A stretch of 15,327 nucleotides of DNA from Alphaproteobacteria bacterium. GTDB lineage: Bacteria; Pseudomonadota; Alphaproteobacteria; Rs-D84. The stretch is from the NCBI GenBank assembly GCA_024402735.1, contig JAKSTE010000010.1:1-15327 (forward strand), read 5' to 3'. The translations under genes were made by a program, and so were the position numbers. The notes under the pieces are model-generated. The model searched no databases. It was not told the DNA's origin and worked only from the letters and a program-made list of their open reading frames with translations. Positions 9,001 to 14,377 of the stretch are shown here, in pieces (positions within the stretch are counted from its first letter, which is position 1; every line of letters begins with the position of its first letter).

Positions 9001-10213
9001 AGAACAAGCTTATAGCTGCTTCTAATGTAGGACGTTCACCTGGACGTACTAAATTATAAATTTCAATTAAAGCTTCCTCGCGAGATGCTGTCTTATCAGC
9101 CATTAAAGTATTACGCATATGGGCAGTAATAGTTGTATTATCAATTGAAATTAATGAAATGTTTTTTACACCCATTTTTTCCAATTCATTCAACACTTCT
9201 TCCGTAATTTCTGTTCCAGCTGGGAACAAAACATCTTCGCCATTTTTGATAGAATCAAATAAATATTCACCTATCAAAGAATCTCTTTCAATACCAAACG
9301 TTTTTGAAGCTGTCATTAGCTTAGATAAACGTTTAGATGTTAAACGATCACCCTTAGAAGCAATTGCTTTTTTAGCTTTTGGATTGATCAAATCATAGTT
9401 CAAACGATATTTATCTAAACCTTCAAAACTATTTATATCACCAACCCACAATTTACCATCTAAAGTTAAAGGTATACGTTTATAGAACACACCCAAAATT
9501 TCTTCTGAGCTCATACCAACTATTGTTGGTTTACGAGGATCTGCAGCAAACTTCTTTTCATCTTCTGCAGCAGGTAAACAACGTAATAATACAGTAGCAG
9601 GAATTTTACGTCTACGATCAATACGAACATATATAACACCCTTGGCTTCTTCAAAATCAATCCAAGAACCATGTTCTGGTATTATACGACCTGTATACGT
9701 TTCTGGGTTTCCAGCAATCTTAGCTTCTTTTGTTGTTCCAAACACAACACCTTGAGCACGATGCATCTGAGAGACAATAACACGTTCTACACCAGCAGCA
9801 ATAAAGCTACCACGTTCTGTCATCAAAGGCACTTCGCCCATAAATATTTCTTGTTCTTTTATATCACGTAAAGATTTTTTACCATCTTCAGCGACATCCC
9901 ATAATATCAATCTCAGCTTCAACTTCAGTCTGCTAGAATATGTCATATTACGTAGCATACATTCTTCAACATTATAAACAGGTTTATCCAATGTATATTC
10001 AACAAATTCTAAATCTGCTATTCCTGCATAATCTTTAATAGGGAACATAGATTTAAATACATTTTGTAGACCAGTATTTTTTCTGTTTTCTGGTGCAACA
10101 TCTGCCTGTAAGAAATCTTTGTAAGAATTATACTGAATTTCAACCAAATCAGGAAGCGGAGTTTGCAAAAAACTTTTACCAAAAGATTTTCTAAGTTTCT
10201 GGATAACTGCCAT
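6077..10213 (-). CDS. rpoB: DNA-directed RNA polymerase subunit beta
   Basis: Second-largest catalytic subunit, 1378 residues. Recognisable regions are the alphaproteobacterial-type RDIKEQEIFMGEVPLMT near 116-132, the rifampicin pocket near 530-595 (SQLSQFMD... through CPIHTPEGANIGL), NYEDAIVISER near 831-841, the KMAGRHGNKG block near 1100-1109 with its two active-site lysines, and the C-terminal GGQRLGEMEVWALEAHGAAHLLREML near 1301-1326. The pocket departs from the usual sequence: the position of E. coli R529 is Leu551 (HKRLISALG instead of HKRRISALG), S522 is Ala544 and E562 is His584, while D516, H526 and S531 are kept. The ATG at 10213 has an AAAGGA Shine-Dalgarno 8 bases upstream. A 170-base structured spacer separates it from rplL. 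Confidence 0.99.
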   Translation of the reverse strand: MAVIQKLRKSFGKSFLQTPLPDLVEIQYNSYKDFLQADVAPENRKNTGLQNVFKSMFPIKDYAGIADLEFVEYTLDKPVYNVEECMLRNMTYSSRLKLKLRLILWDVAEDGKKSLRDIKEQEIFMGEVPLMTERGSFIAAGVERVIVSQMHRAQGVVFGTTKEAKIAGNPETYTGRIIPEHGSWIDFEEAKGVIYVRIDRRRKIPATVLLRCLPAAEDEKKFAADPRKPTIVGMSSEEILGVFYKRIPLTLDGKLWVGDINSFEGLDKYRLNYDLINPKAKKAIASKGDRLTSKRLSKLMTASKTFGIERDSLIGEYLFDSIKNGEDVLFPAGTEITEEVLNELEKMGVKNISLISIDNTTITAHMRNTLMADKTASREEALIEIYNLVRPGERPTLEAAISLFLRQGFDPAYYDLSAVGRFKMNKRLKIDSGKRPEDERTLTKADFLAVLKTLTNIIDRKDVIDDIDNLSNRRVRAVGELLEQTFRTGMLRIERLVRESLTSPNIATMQPQDVINAKPLMSLISEFLGTSQLSQFMDAYNPLAEVEHKRLISALGPGGLNRERAGIDVRDVHPTHYGRLCPIHTPEGANIGLISHLASYARVNPYGFIETPYYVVENGKITDKLVYLTADEELGHKIAQGNTPTTASGALAEDIVTARVDGEFTMIPKSEVDLIDVAPRQVVSIATGLIPFVANDDANRALMGSNMQRQGVPLMRVDAPLVGTGIEREVARDSRTGVVAKHSGIVESVDANRIVVKCMNSRNVVTGVDIYNLEKFGRSNSETLVHQKPLVHVGDRITSGDIIADGSSMNYGELALGRNVLVAFVPWRGYNYEDAIVISERISRDDVFTSIKIVEKEIKLRDTQLGPESFTRDIPNVGEEALKNLDESGIIYIGARVKQGDILVGRVSPKSETLLTPEEALLRNIFGEKALNVKDSSLKVGPNEEGTVIGVNVLTRHGVKKDDRTQMIELQKIEKINKDRDEETSIIEKGFADQVFQMAEGATISAGTGSLKPFIGKKLTAEVFEGIKPSDMKKLVVGNKEIQAKIDEIREQHALKLKDLNERADAEIAKATESNSLGAGVLKEVKVYIAHKMKLQPGDKMAGRHGNKGIVSKVVPIEDMPHMEDGTPVDIVLNPLGVPSRMNLGQIFETHLGMAARTLGQQIGEVLDEVKQKRAVTDDLRSIMGKVYGKQISEKLDKMTDTDVRAEAELLRNGVPMATPTFDGATPEEIKAMLKLAKLPESGQFTLYDGMTGEKFARPVTVGVMYMMKLHHFVDEKIHARSTGNYSLVTQQPLSGKAHMGGQRLGEMEVWALEAHGAAHLLREMLTVKSDDIVGRNKMYESIISGNNDIQTGTPEAFNVLVRELRGLGLALTPKKID

Positions 10214-10290
10214 TTTCTGAATCCTTTTATTTTTCTCTTCTGTATCTATTTTGCAAACGAAAAAAGTTTCTAACCTTTTTACGCCTGTGT

Positions 10291-10319
10291 GCCCACCATA
10301 GAAAAAATTCTAGGTGGGC
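10291..10319 (-). other. GC-rich hairpin upstream of rpoB
   Basis: GCCCACC-TAGAA pairs with TTCTA-T-GGTGGGC (12 bp with a single-base bulge, loop of four T on the minus strand), about 78 bases before the rpoB start. No T-run follows directly, so it looks like a stability or processing element rather than a terminator. Confidence 0.55.
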
Positions 10320-10323
10320 GGCG

Positions 10324-10367
10324 AAAAATCGTATTTCTACGATCAATTTTGGAATTTTTTAAATTCC
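10324..10367 (-). promoter_or_regulatory. Attenuator-like hairpins in the rplL-rpoB spacer
   Basis: Two hairpins lie just after rplL. The first (10351-10367) is a 7-bp GGAATTT/AAATTCC stem with an AAA loop. The second (10328-10343) is a 6-bp ATCGTA/TACGAT stem with a GAAA tetraloop, followed on the minus strand by TTTTTC, the layout of a weak intrinsic terminator. Enterobacteria are known to have a partial terminator at this place that lowers rpoBC transcription relative to the ribosomal protein genes. The same role is inferred here from position and structure. Confidence 0.6.
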
Positions 10368-10383
10368 GAAGTTTCGATAAAAA

Positions 10384-10749
10384 TTATTTCATCTCAACTT
10401 TTGCACCAGCTGCTTCTAATGTAGCTTTCATTTTTTCAGCTTCATCTTTTGCAACTGCTTCTTTTACTGCTTTAGGTGCAGATTCAACCAAAGCTTTAGC
10501 TTCGCCCAAACCTAAACCTGTAATATCTTTAACAGCTTTGATAACAGCTAATTTGTTTGCACCAGCATCTGCCAATACAACATCAAATTCTGTTTTTTCT
10601 TCAGCTGCAGCACCAGCAACAGGAGCAGCAACTGCAACAGCTGCAGCGGCACTAACGCCCCAAGTTTCTTCTAATGCTTTAGACAATTCAACTGCTTCTT
10701 GAACAGTTAATTTTGACAATTCTTCAACTATTTTTTGAATATCTGCCAT
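10384..10749 (-). CDS. rplL: Large ribosomal subunit protein bL12 (L7/L12)
   Basis: Stalk protein that binds the L10 C-terminus as dimers and recruits translational GTPases. The 121-residue length is typical. The N-terminal dimerisation domain (about 1-32, KIVEELSKLTVQEAVELSKALEE) is followed by an Ala/Val/Pro-rich hinge (about 33-50) and the conserved C-terminal domain with KLAVIKAVKDITGLGLGEAKALVE and the closing EAAGAKVEMK. The ATG at 10749 has an AAAGGAG Shine-Dalgarno 7 bases upstream in the 27-base gap after rplJ, so the two are co-transcribed. L12 is usually needed in several copies per ribosome, which fits a strong ribosome site here and an attenuator before rpoB. Confidence 0.98.
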   Translation of the reverse strand: MADIQKIVEELSKLTVQEAVELSKALEETWGVSAAAAVAVAAPVAGAAAEEKTEFDVVLADAGANKLAVIKAVKDITGLGLGEAKALVESAPKAVKEAVAKDEAEKMKATLEAAGAKVEMK

Positions 10750-10776
10750 TTTATTACTCCTTTAGAGTTTTTAATT

Positions 10777-11250
10777 TTATTTCTTTCCATACTCTGCTGA
10801 AACACGTGCTAAACGTGATGCTGGTTCTACCAAAATACGTGCGATAGTAGAACGAATTTCCAACAGGGACGGAAGCTTGGATAATTGCACAACGCCGTTT
10901 ACATCAAGAAGTTCTGCATCCATTTTACCACCAACGATGGTCAAATTTTGATGAGCTTCAGCAAATTTTGCTAAAACCTTTGTAACAGCCAAAGCATCTG
11001 TTGCAACTGCAACAGCTGTAGGGCGTTTCATCAATTCTGATACAGGTTCGAAATCAGTATCTTTCAAAGCCAATTTCATCAAACGGTTTTTAACAACTTT
11101 AAACAAAGAAACCATTGGACGTAATTCATTACGTAATTCCTCAAGTTCTTTAACTGTCAAACCATGATTTTCTACAACGAAAATACCGTTTGCTTCTTTC
11201 AAGGACGACTGCAACGCTGAAATCAAATCTGACTTTTCTTCGCGTCTCAT
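10777..11250 (-). CDS. rplJ: Large ribosomal subunit protein uL10
   Basis: L10 anchors the L7/L12 dimers to the 23S rRNA at the stalk base. The product has 157 residues beginning MRREEKSDLI, with GLTVKELEELRNELR near 30-44, VVKNRLMKLAL near 52-62 and a helical C-terminal L12-binding tail. The start chosen is the ATG at 11250, which has an AAGGA Shine-Dalgarno 8 bases upstream and gives the normal family N-terminus. The frame stays open to an ATG at 11331, but that would add 27 lysine-rich residues translated from the structured leader and has no family counterpart. Expression is probably autoregulated through the L10-type leader immediately upstream. Confidence 0.97.
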   Translation of the reverse strand: MRREEKSDLISALQSSLKEANGIFVVENHGLTVKELEELRNELRPMVSLFKVVKNRLMKLALKDTDFEPVSELMKRPTAVAVATDALAVTKVLAKFAEAHQNLTIVGGKMDAELLDVNGVVQLSKLPSLLEIRSTIARILVEPASRLARVSAEYGKK

Positions 11251-11291
11251 TATATATATCCTTTTAAGCTTCTTTTGTTTAACTTTCCATC

Positions 11292-11400
11292 GATGGTTTC
11301 CCATCAGGTGGGGCTTTTGTTCCTGCCCCAAAGAAAAATTCTTTGTCTATGATGGAGATTAAGTGATTACTCACACCATCAGTCTCGGACAGAAATCTCT
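11292..11400 (-). ncRNA. L10-type leader (rplJL mRNA autoregulatory element)
   Basis: Between rplA and rplJ the minus strand reads CCGAGACTGATGG ... CCATCATAGAC, the stem-and-kink pattern of ribosomal protein L10 leaders. TGATGG (11350-11355 complement) pairs with CCATCA (11376-11381 complement), enclosing a small GTGA/TCAC hairpin (11363-11374) and CTTAAT. Downstream come CAAAGAA/TTCTTTG (11329-11345), GGGGC/GCCCC (11310-11329) and GATGG-GAAA-CCATC (11292-11305), some mutually exclusive, ending near the rplJ ribosome site. The L10-L12 complex is known to bind such leaders and repress translation. Exact boundaries are approximate. Confidence 0.75.
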
Positions 11401-11424
11401 TTTATGGTGGCGAACCACCATAAA
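11401..11424 (-). other. Perfect hairpin directly after rplA
   Basis: TTTATGGTGG and CCACCATAAA form a perfect 10-bp stem around a TTCG loop on the minus strand, starting at the base after the rplA stop codon. The following sequence AGAGATTTC is not a T-run, so termination is unlikely. It may protect or delimit the 3' end of the rplKA segment and isolate it from the L10 leader. Confidence 0.65.
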
Positions 11425-12099
11425 TTATTTTACATCAACTTTAAGACCTGGGCCTTGAGTTGTAGCAACACTGCATCCCAAAATATATTGTCCTTTTGAA
11501 GAAGCAGGTTTAACTTTTTTCAATTGATCGATCAATGCATTAACATTTTCAACCAATTTATCTGTAGCAAAAGACATTTTACCAACACCAGCATGAACAA
11601 TACCCATCTTTTCAGCACGGTATTCAATTTGTCCAGCTTTTGCATTAGCAACAGCTTCAGCTACATTTGTTGTAACTGTACCTAATTTTGGATTTGGCAT
11701 TAAACCTTTTGGTCCCAAAACACGAGCCACTTTTGACATCTTTGGCATCATATCTGGAGTAGCTATAACACGATCAAAATCCATATAACCGCCAGCAACT
11801 TTATCTATTAATTCTTCACCACCAATAACATCTGCGCCAGCTTTTTTAGCGTCTTCTTGGTTATTAATAGTAAACACTGCTACACGGACTTTTTTACCTG
11901 TACCATTTGGTAAAGATAACATTCCACGAATATTTTGATCTGCTTTAGCAACATCAATACCCAATCTTACAGCAACTTCTAAACTTTCATCAAACTTAGA
12001 AGAACAGAAACCACGTAAAGTTTCAATTGCGTCTGTTAGGGAATATACTTTCTTGGCATCTAAATTTGACCAAGTTTGTTTTCTTTTAGTAACTTTCAT
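11425..12099 (-). CDS. rplA: Large ribosomal subunit protein uL1
   Basis: L1 forms the mobile L1 stalk at the tRNA exit side of the 50S subunit and in many bacteria represses its own operon. The product has 224 residues, close to family length. Family landmarks are FDESLEVAVRLGIDVAKADQNIRG near 37-60, LPNGTGKKVRVAVF near 63-76, the highly conserved VLGPKGLMPNPKLGTVT near 127-143, and GPGLKVDVK at the C-terminus. The ATG at 12099 lies 3 bases after the rplK stop codon, with a GGGGGA Shine-Dalgarno-like run inside the end of rplK, so translation of the two is probably coupled. Confidence 0.98.
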   Translation of the reverse strand: MKVTKRKQTWSNLDAKKVYSLTDAIETLRGFCSSKFDESLEVAVRLGIDVAKADQNIRGMLSLPNGTGKKVRVAVFTINNQEDAKKAGADVIGGEELIDKVAGGYMDFDRVIATPDMMPKMSKVARVLGPKGLMPNPKLGTVTTNVAEAVANAKAGQIEYRAEKMGIVHAGVGKMSFATDKLVENVNALIDQLKKVKPASSKGQYILGCSVATTQGPGLKVDVK

Positions 12100-12102
12100 A
12101 TC

Positions 12103-12534
12103 TTATTCCCCCACTTTTACACCCATAGAACGGCATTGACCAGCAACAATATTGCAAGCTGATTCAATTGTAGAGCAATTCAAGTCAGGCATTTTTGCTT
12201 TAGCAATTTCTTCTATTTGAGATTTAGAAATTGTACCAACGAAATCACGACCTGGTTTTTTAGAACCGGATTTCAATTTCAGTGCTTTTTTAATATAGTA
12301 TGAAACAGGAGGTAGTTTCATAATAAATTCAAAACTACGATCTGTATAAACAGTGATTATGCAAGGAATTGGCATTCCTGGTTCTTTATCAGCTGTTTTA
12401 TCATTAAACTGTTTGCAGAATTCTGCGATATTAACACCAGCAGCACCTAATGCAGGTCCAATAGGAGGAGCAGGATTTGCTTGCTTTGCAGGGACGACCA
12501 ATTTGACCATTCCCTTAATTTCTTTTTTTGCCAT
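12103..12534 (-). CDS. rplK: Large ribosomal subunit protein uL11
   Basis: L11 binds the GTPase-associated region of 23S rRNA together with the L10-L12 stalk. The product has 143 residues, the standard length. The N-terminal domain carries the PAKQANPAPPIGPALGAAGVNIAEFCKQFN block near 16-45, the thiostrepton-region prolines included. The C-terminal RNA-binding domain carries KSGSKKPGRDFVGTIS near 88-103 and ends with GQCRSMGVKVGE. The ATG at 12534 has a GGAG Shine-Dalgarno 6 bases upstream. It is the first gene after an 89-base structured gap following nusG. Confidence 0.98.
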   Translation of the reverse strand: MAKKEIKGMVKLVVPAKQANPAPPIGPALGAAGVNIAEFCKQFNDKTADKEPGMPIPCIITVYTDRSFEFIMKLPPVSYYIKKALKLKSGSKKPGRDFVGTISKSQIEEIAKAKMPDLNCSTIESACNIVAGQCRSMGVKVGE

Positions 12535-12625
12535 TTTTCACTCCATTTTTATTCGATGTTTTTTAACATCTGGTTAGTGTTGTGGTACGATATGGCGTAT
12601 CTACCACACTTTCAGTCTTTCGACT
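12535..12625 (-). promoter_or_regulatory. Structured rplK leader (candidate L1 control region)
   Basis: In the nusG-rplK gap the minus strand can fold into AGTC-GAAA-GACT (12614-12625, overlapping the nusG stop), a longer GTGGTAGATA/TATC(G)TACCAC hairpin with a 5-base loop and one bulged base, and GATGTT-AAAA-AACATC just before the rplK ribosome site. None is followed by a T-run. In enterobacteria the L1 protein represses the rplK-rplA message through a leader at this position. I cannot prove that this sequence carries the L1-binding motif. Confidence 0.45.
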
Positions 12626-13169
12626 AAACTCTTTCTACCTGTGTAAAGTCAAGTTCTACACTTGTTTCACGACCAAACACAAGTATCTTAACTGTCATTT
12701 TTTGTTTTACATTATCAACATTAGAAGCAATACCATTGAAATTAGCAAAAGGCCCATCAACAACATGAACTTCTTGACCTTCTTCATAAACAGTATCTTC
12801 TGTAACAGTAGAACCCTCTTCTACTTGTTTCAACAAACGACGTGCTTCAGCTTCGCTAATAGGAATTGGTTTTGGTTGATTTTTAACTTTTTGTCCCAAG
12901 AACATAACAACTTGAGGCATTAATTTAACCAAAGAAAAAGTTTCGTTATTCATAACCATTTGAACAACAATATATCCTGGGAAAAACTTCTTTTCAGACT
13001 TAACACGTTTTCCTGCTTTAATCTCAGAAACTTCACGAGTAGGAACCAAAATTTCCCCAAAATAAGCATTTAATTTACGTTTATTTATCTGTTCACGCAA
13101 TTCGCGAGCAACTTTATCCTCACACCCAGTATGAACATTTACAACAAACCACTGCATTTTTTCTTCCAT
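12624..13169 (-). CDS. nusG: Transcription termination/antitermination factor NusG
   Basis: NusG binds the beta' clamp helices of RNA polymerase through its N-terminal domain. It links the polymerase to Rho or to ribosomal protein S10 through its KOW domain. The product has 181 residues. The NGN domain begins WFVVNVHTGCEDKVARELRE and includes VKSEKKFFPGYIVVQM near 67-82. The C-terminal KOW domain is VHVVDGPFANFNGIASNVD near 131-149, and the protein ends in FTQVERV. I place the start at the ATG at 13169, preceded by AAAGGA at a 7-base distance; an in-frame ATG at 13205 would overlap the end of secE and lengthen the protein beyond the family norm. It follows secE after 19 bases. Confidence 0.97.
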   Translation of the reverse strand: MEEKMQWFVVNVHTGCEDKVARELREQINKRKLNAYFGEILVPTREVSEIKAGKRVKSEKKFFPGYIVVQMVMNNETFSLVKLMPQVVMFLGQKVKNQPKPIPISEAEARRLLKQVEEGSTVTEDTVYEEGQEVHVVDGPFANFNGIASNVDNVKQKMTVKILVFGRETSVELDFTQVERV

Positions 13170-13188
13170 ACCATATTCCTTTGTCCGT

Positions 13189-13368
13189 TTAGAAAATCCA
13201 ACCAACTAAAGCATTTAAAATGCTATCTACAATAAAAAAGAACAATGCTGCAAGACCGGAAAAAACAAGTATCATAATAGTTGTACGTACAACAACATCA
13301 CGAGAAGGCCACACTATTTTGAACCATTCACTACGTACAGATTTAATATAATCAAATATTTTTTTCAT
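13189..13368 (-). CDS. secE: Protein translocase subunit SecE
   Basis: SecE is the small clamp subunit of the SecYEG channel in the inner membrane. This short gene of 59 residues reads MKKIFDYIKSVRSEWFKIVW followed by PSRDVVVRTT. That is the conserved amphipathic helix and hinge of SecE (the EWxKIVWPSR signature), followed by a single transmembrane helix near residues 30-50. It is the short, one-helix form usual in alphaproteobacteria, not the three-helix enterobacterial type. The ATG at 13368 is the only reasonable start; its ribosome site (GGGA 5 bases upstream) is weak. It sits between tRNA-Trp and nusG, the classical position. Confidence 0.95.
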   Translation of the reverse strand: MKKIFDYIKSVRSEWFKIVWPSRDVVVRTTIMILVFSGLAALFFFIVDSILNALVGWIF

Positions 13369-13409
13369 AAAAATCCCAGTTTTGCTACGTTTTACCGATA
13401 TTTTATCTT

Positions 13410-13483
13410 TGGCAGGGGCAGAAGGAATCGAACCCTCATCCGCGGTTTTGGAGACCGATATTCTACCGTTGAACTATGCCCCT
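13410..13483 (-). tRNA. trnW: tRNA-Trp (anticodon CCA)
   Basis: The 74-base gene includes an encoded 3' CCA. The acceptor stem AGGGGCA/TGCCCCT is perfect and the discriminator is G, as in bacterial tRNA-Trp. The D arm is GTTC-AACGGTA-GAAT. The anticodon loop CTCCAAA (CCA at 13449-13451) is closed by TCGGT/ACCGC. The T arm GAGGG-TTCGATT-CCTTC is complete. Two positions are weaker than normal: the first anticodon-stem pair (27-43) is a U/C mismatch, and D-stem pair 10-25 is G-U. The variable loop has four bases. The secE start lies 41 bases downstream, so the tRNA is probably processed from the secE-nusG transcript, an arrangement common in bacteria. Confidence 0.95.
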
Positions 13484-13544
13484 ATTACAATTTCACCCCA
13501 CCAAAACGCGCTATTCTGCCATTGTTATACCGATAATCGATGAA

Positions 13545-13572
13545 AGCATAGCACACCTATATTAAAAATCAA
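13545..13572 (-). promoter_or_regulatory. Proximal promoter for tRNA-Trp-secE-nusG
   Basis: On the minus strand TTGATT (13567-13572) and TATGCT (13545-13550) are separated by 16 bases, about 60 bases upstream of the tRNA. It fits a sigma70-type promoter and lies just downstream of a stronger one, forming a tandem pair. Confidence 0.55.
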
Positions 13573-13580
13573 GCGGAAAT

Positions 13581-13609
13581 ATTATAACTATTTCTGAAAA
13601 AAAAGGCAA
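13581..13609 (-). promoter_or_regulatory. Distal promoter for the tRNA-Trp-secE-nusG-rpl-rpo cluster
   Basis: A perfect -10 TATAAT (13581-13586) with a 17-base spacer to TTGCCT (13604-13609) is on the minus strand. The -35 box begins 10 bases beyond the stop codon of the upstream HAD gene, within T-rich sequence. This is the best promoter match in the window and is well placed to drive the whole cluster. Confidence 0.65.
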
Positions 13610-13619
13610 GAAAAAACAA

Positions 13620-14216
13620 CTACTTACGCATACCGGTTTTAGAATTTATCCACACCTGTTCTTTTGCTATGTTCATCATAGGCATATCAGATATACTATC
13701 AGAATATGATTTTATAACATTAGGTATTATTTTATTGTTCTTAGCCCAATTATCTAAAGCAATAACTTTATTTTTTCCCCAACAAACAAATTTATATCTC
13801 CACGGTGTATTTTCGTCCATTTCAGAACTTAAAACTGCATCAAAATGAAGATCTTTAACAAGTTGTTGTATTAAAAAATCTGGGCTAGCAGAAATTAAAA
13901 CAACTGTATTACCCTTTGATTTTTCTTTTTCAATTTGAGATTTAACCCAACCAAATCTATTTCTTTTATGTTGTTTTATAACTATTGGGGCAAATTTTTT
14001 AACCATATCTGAGGTTAAATATAAACGTCTAACCTGTCTCCACCATACACCACCTGGTTTAAAAACACACGTCAAAACGGCTAAAATAAAACACGGTATA
14101 AACAACCATGGTCTAATAGAATGTCTGTAGCAATATTTTGCAAACTCAAAATTTGCATCATGCGCAGATATTGTTCCATCAAAATCAAAAACTACTATAT
14201 TTAGTTTACGTAACAT
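13620..14216 (-). CDS. HAD-IB family phosphatase with membrane segment, PgpC-like
   Basis: The 198-residue protein has all HAD motifs: DFDGT with aspartates 11 and 13, LISAS (motif II) near 107-111, a lysine in CWGKNKVIAL (motif III) near 148-150, and YSDSISDMP (motif IV) near 171-179. A hydrophobic segment near 37-52 lies in the cap region. This layout, including the C-terminal YSDS..D.P signature and the hydrophobic insertion, resembles phosphatidylglycerophosphatase C (PgpC/YfhB), which removes phosphate from phosphatidylglycerol-phosphate at the inner membrane. That assignment is inference; a SerB-like phosphatase of other specificity remains possible. The ATG at 14216 has an AAGGG-type ribosome site. 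It lies downstream of the RND transporter gene, with a 161-base gap that may hold its promoter. Confidence 0.8.
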   Translation of the reverse strand: MLRKLNIVVFDFDGTISAHDANFEFAKYCYRHSIRPWLFIPCFILAVLTCVFKPGGVWWRQVRRLYLTSDMVKKFAPIVIKQHKRNRFGWVKSQIEKEKSKGNTVVLISASPDFLIQQLVKDLHFDAVLSSEMDENTPWRYKFVCWGKNKVIALDNWAKNNKIIPNVIKSYSDSISDMPMMNIAKEQVWINSKTGMRK

Positions 14217-14347
14217 TTAAATACCCTTCATTTTTTGCATAAAAACCATCCAACTTTCCGTGAGCAAGAATATATCACAAACCTCTCTACATAAAAAATT
14301 GTAAATAAGTTTTTACACCCTTCTACACTAATTGGTGTGCTTAATAT

Positions 14348-14375
14348 AAATTATCACAAAAAAACTTACAGTCAA
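14348..14375 (-). promoter_or_regulatory. Candidate promoter for the PgpC-like gene
   Basis: TTGACT (14370-14375) and TAATTT (14348-14353) are 16 bases apart on the minus strand, beginning just past the transporter's stop codon. The -35 box is good and the -10 is weak. The rest of the 161-base gap shows no clear terminator or further element. Confidence 0.35.
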
Positions 14376-14377
14376 TG

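Noticed and set aside
10289..10702. Open reading frame of 137 codons on the plus strand over rplL.
   Set aside because: It is the Ala/Ser-rich mirror of the rplL coding strand with no family resemblance.
11251..11331. Upstream extension of rplJ to an ATG at 11331.
   Set aside because: It would add 27 lysine-rich residues not found in L10 and would run through the structured leader. The ATG at 11250 has a good Shine-Dalgarno and the normal N-terminus.
13170..13205. Upstream extension of nusG to 13205.
   Set aside because: It overlaps the end of secE and has no ribosome site there, while the ATG at 13169 has AAAGGA at proper distance and gives the normal NusG length.
13438..13460. Reading the tRNA as tRNA-Gly with anticodon TCC.
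   Set aside because: The D arm looks Gly-like, but that register destroys the anticodon stem. CCA in the loop CTCCAAA with the TCGGT/ACCG stem and a G discriminator supports Trp.
14281..14345. ACACC/GGTGT inverted repeat near 14315-14340 as a terminator after the RND gene.
   Set aside because: The stem is only five base pairs with a long loop and no T-run in the direction of transcription.
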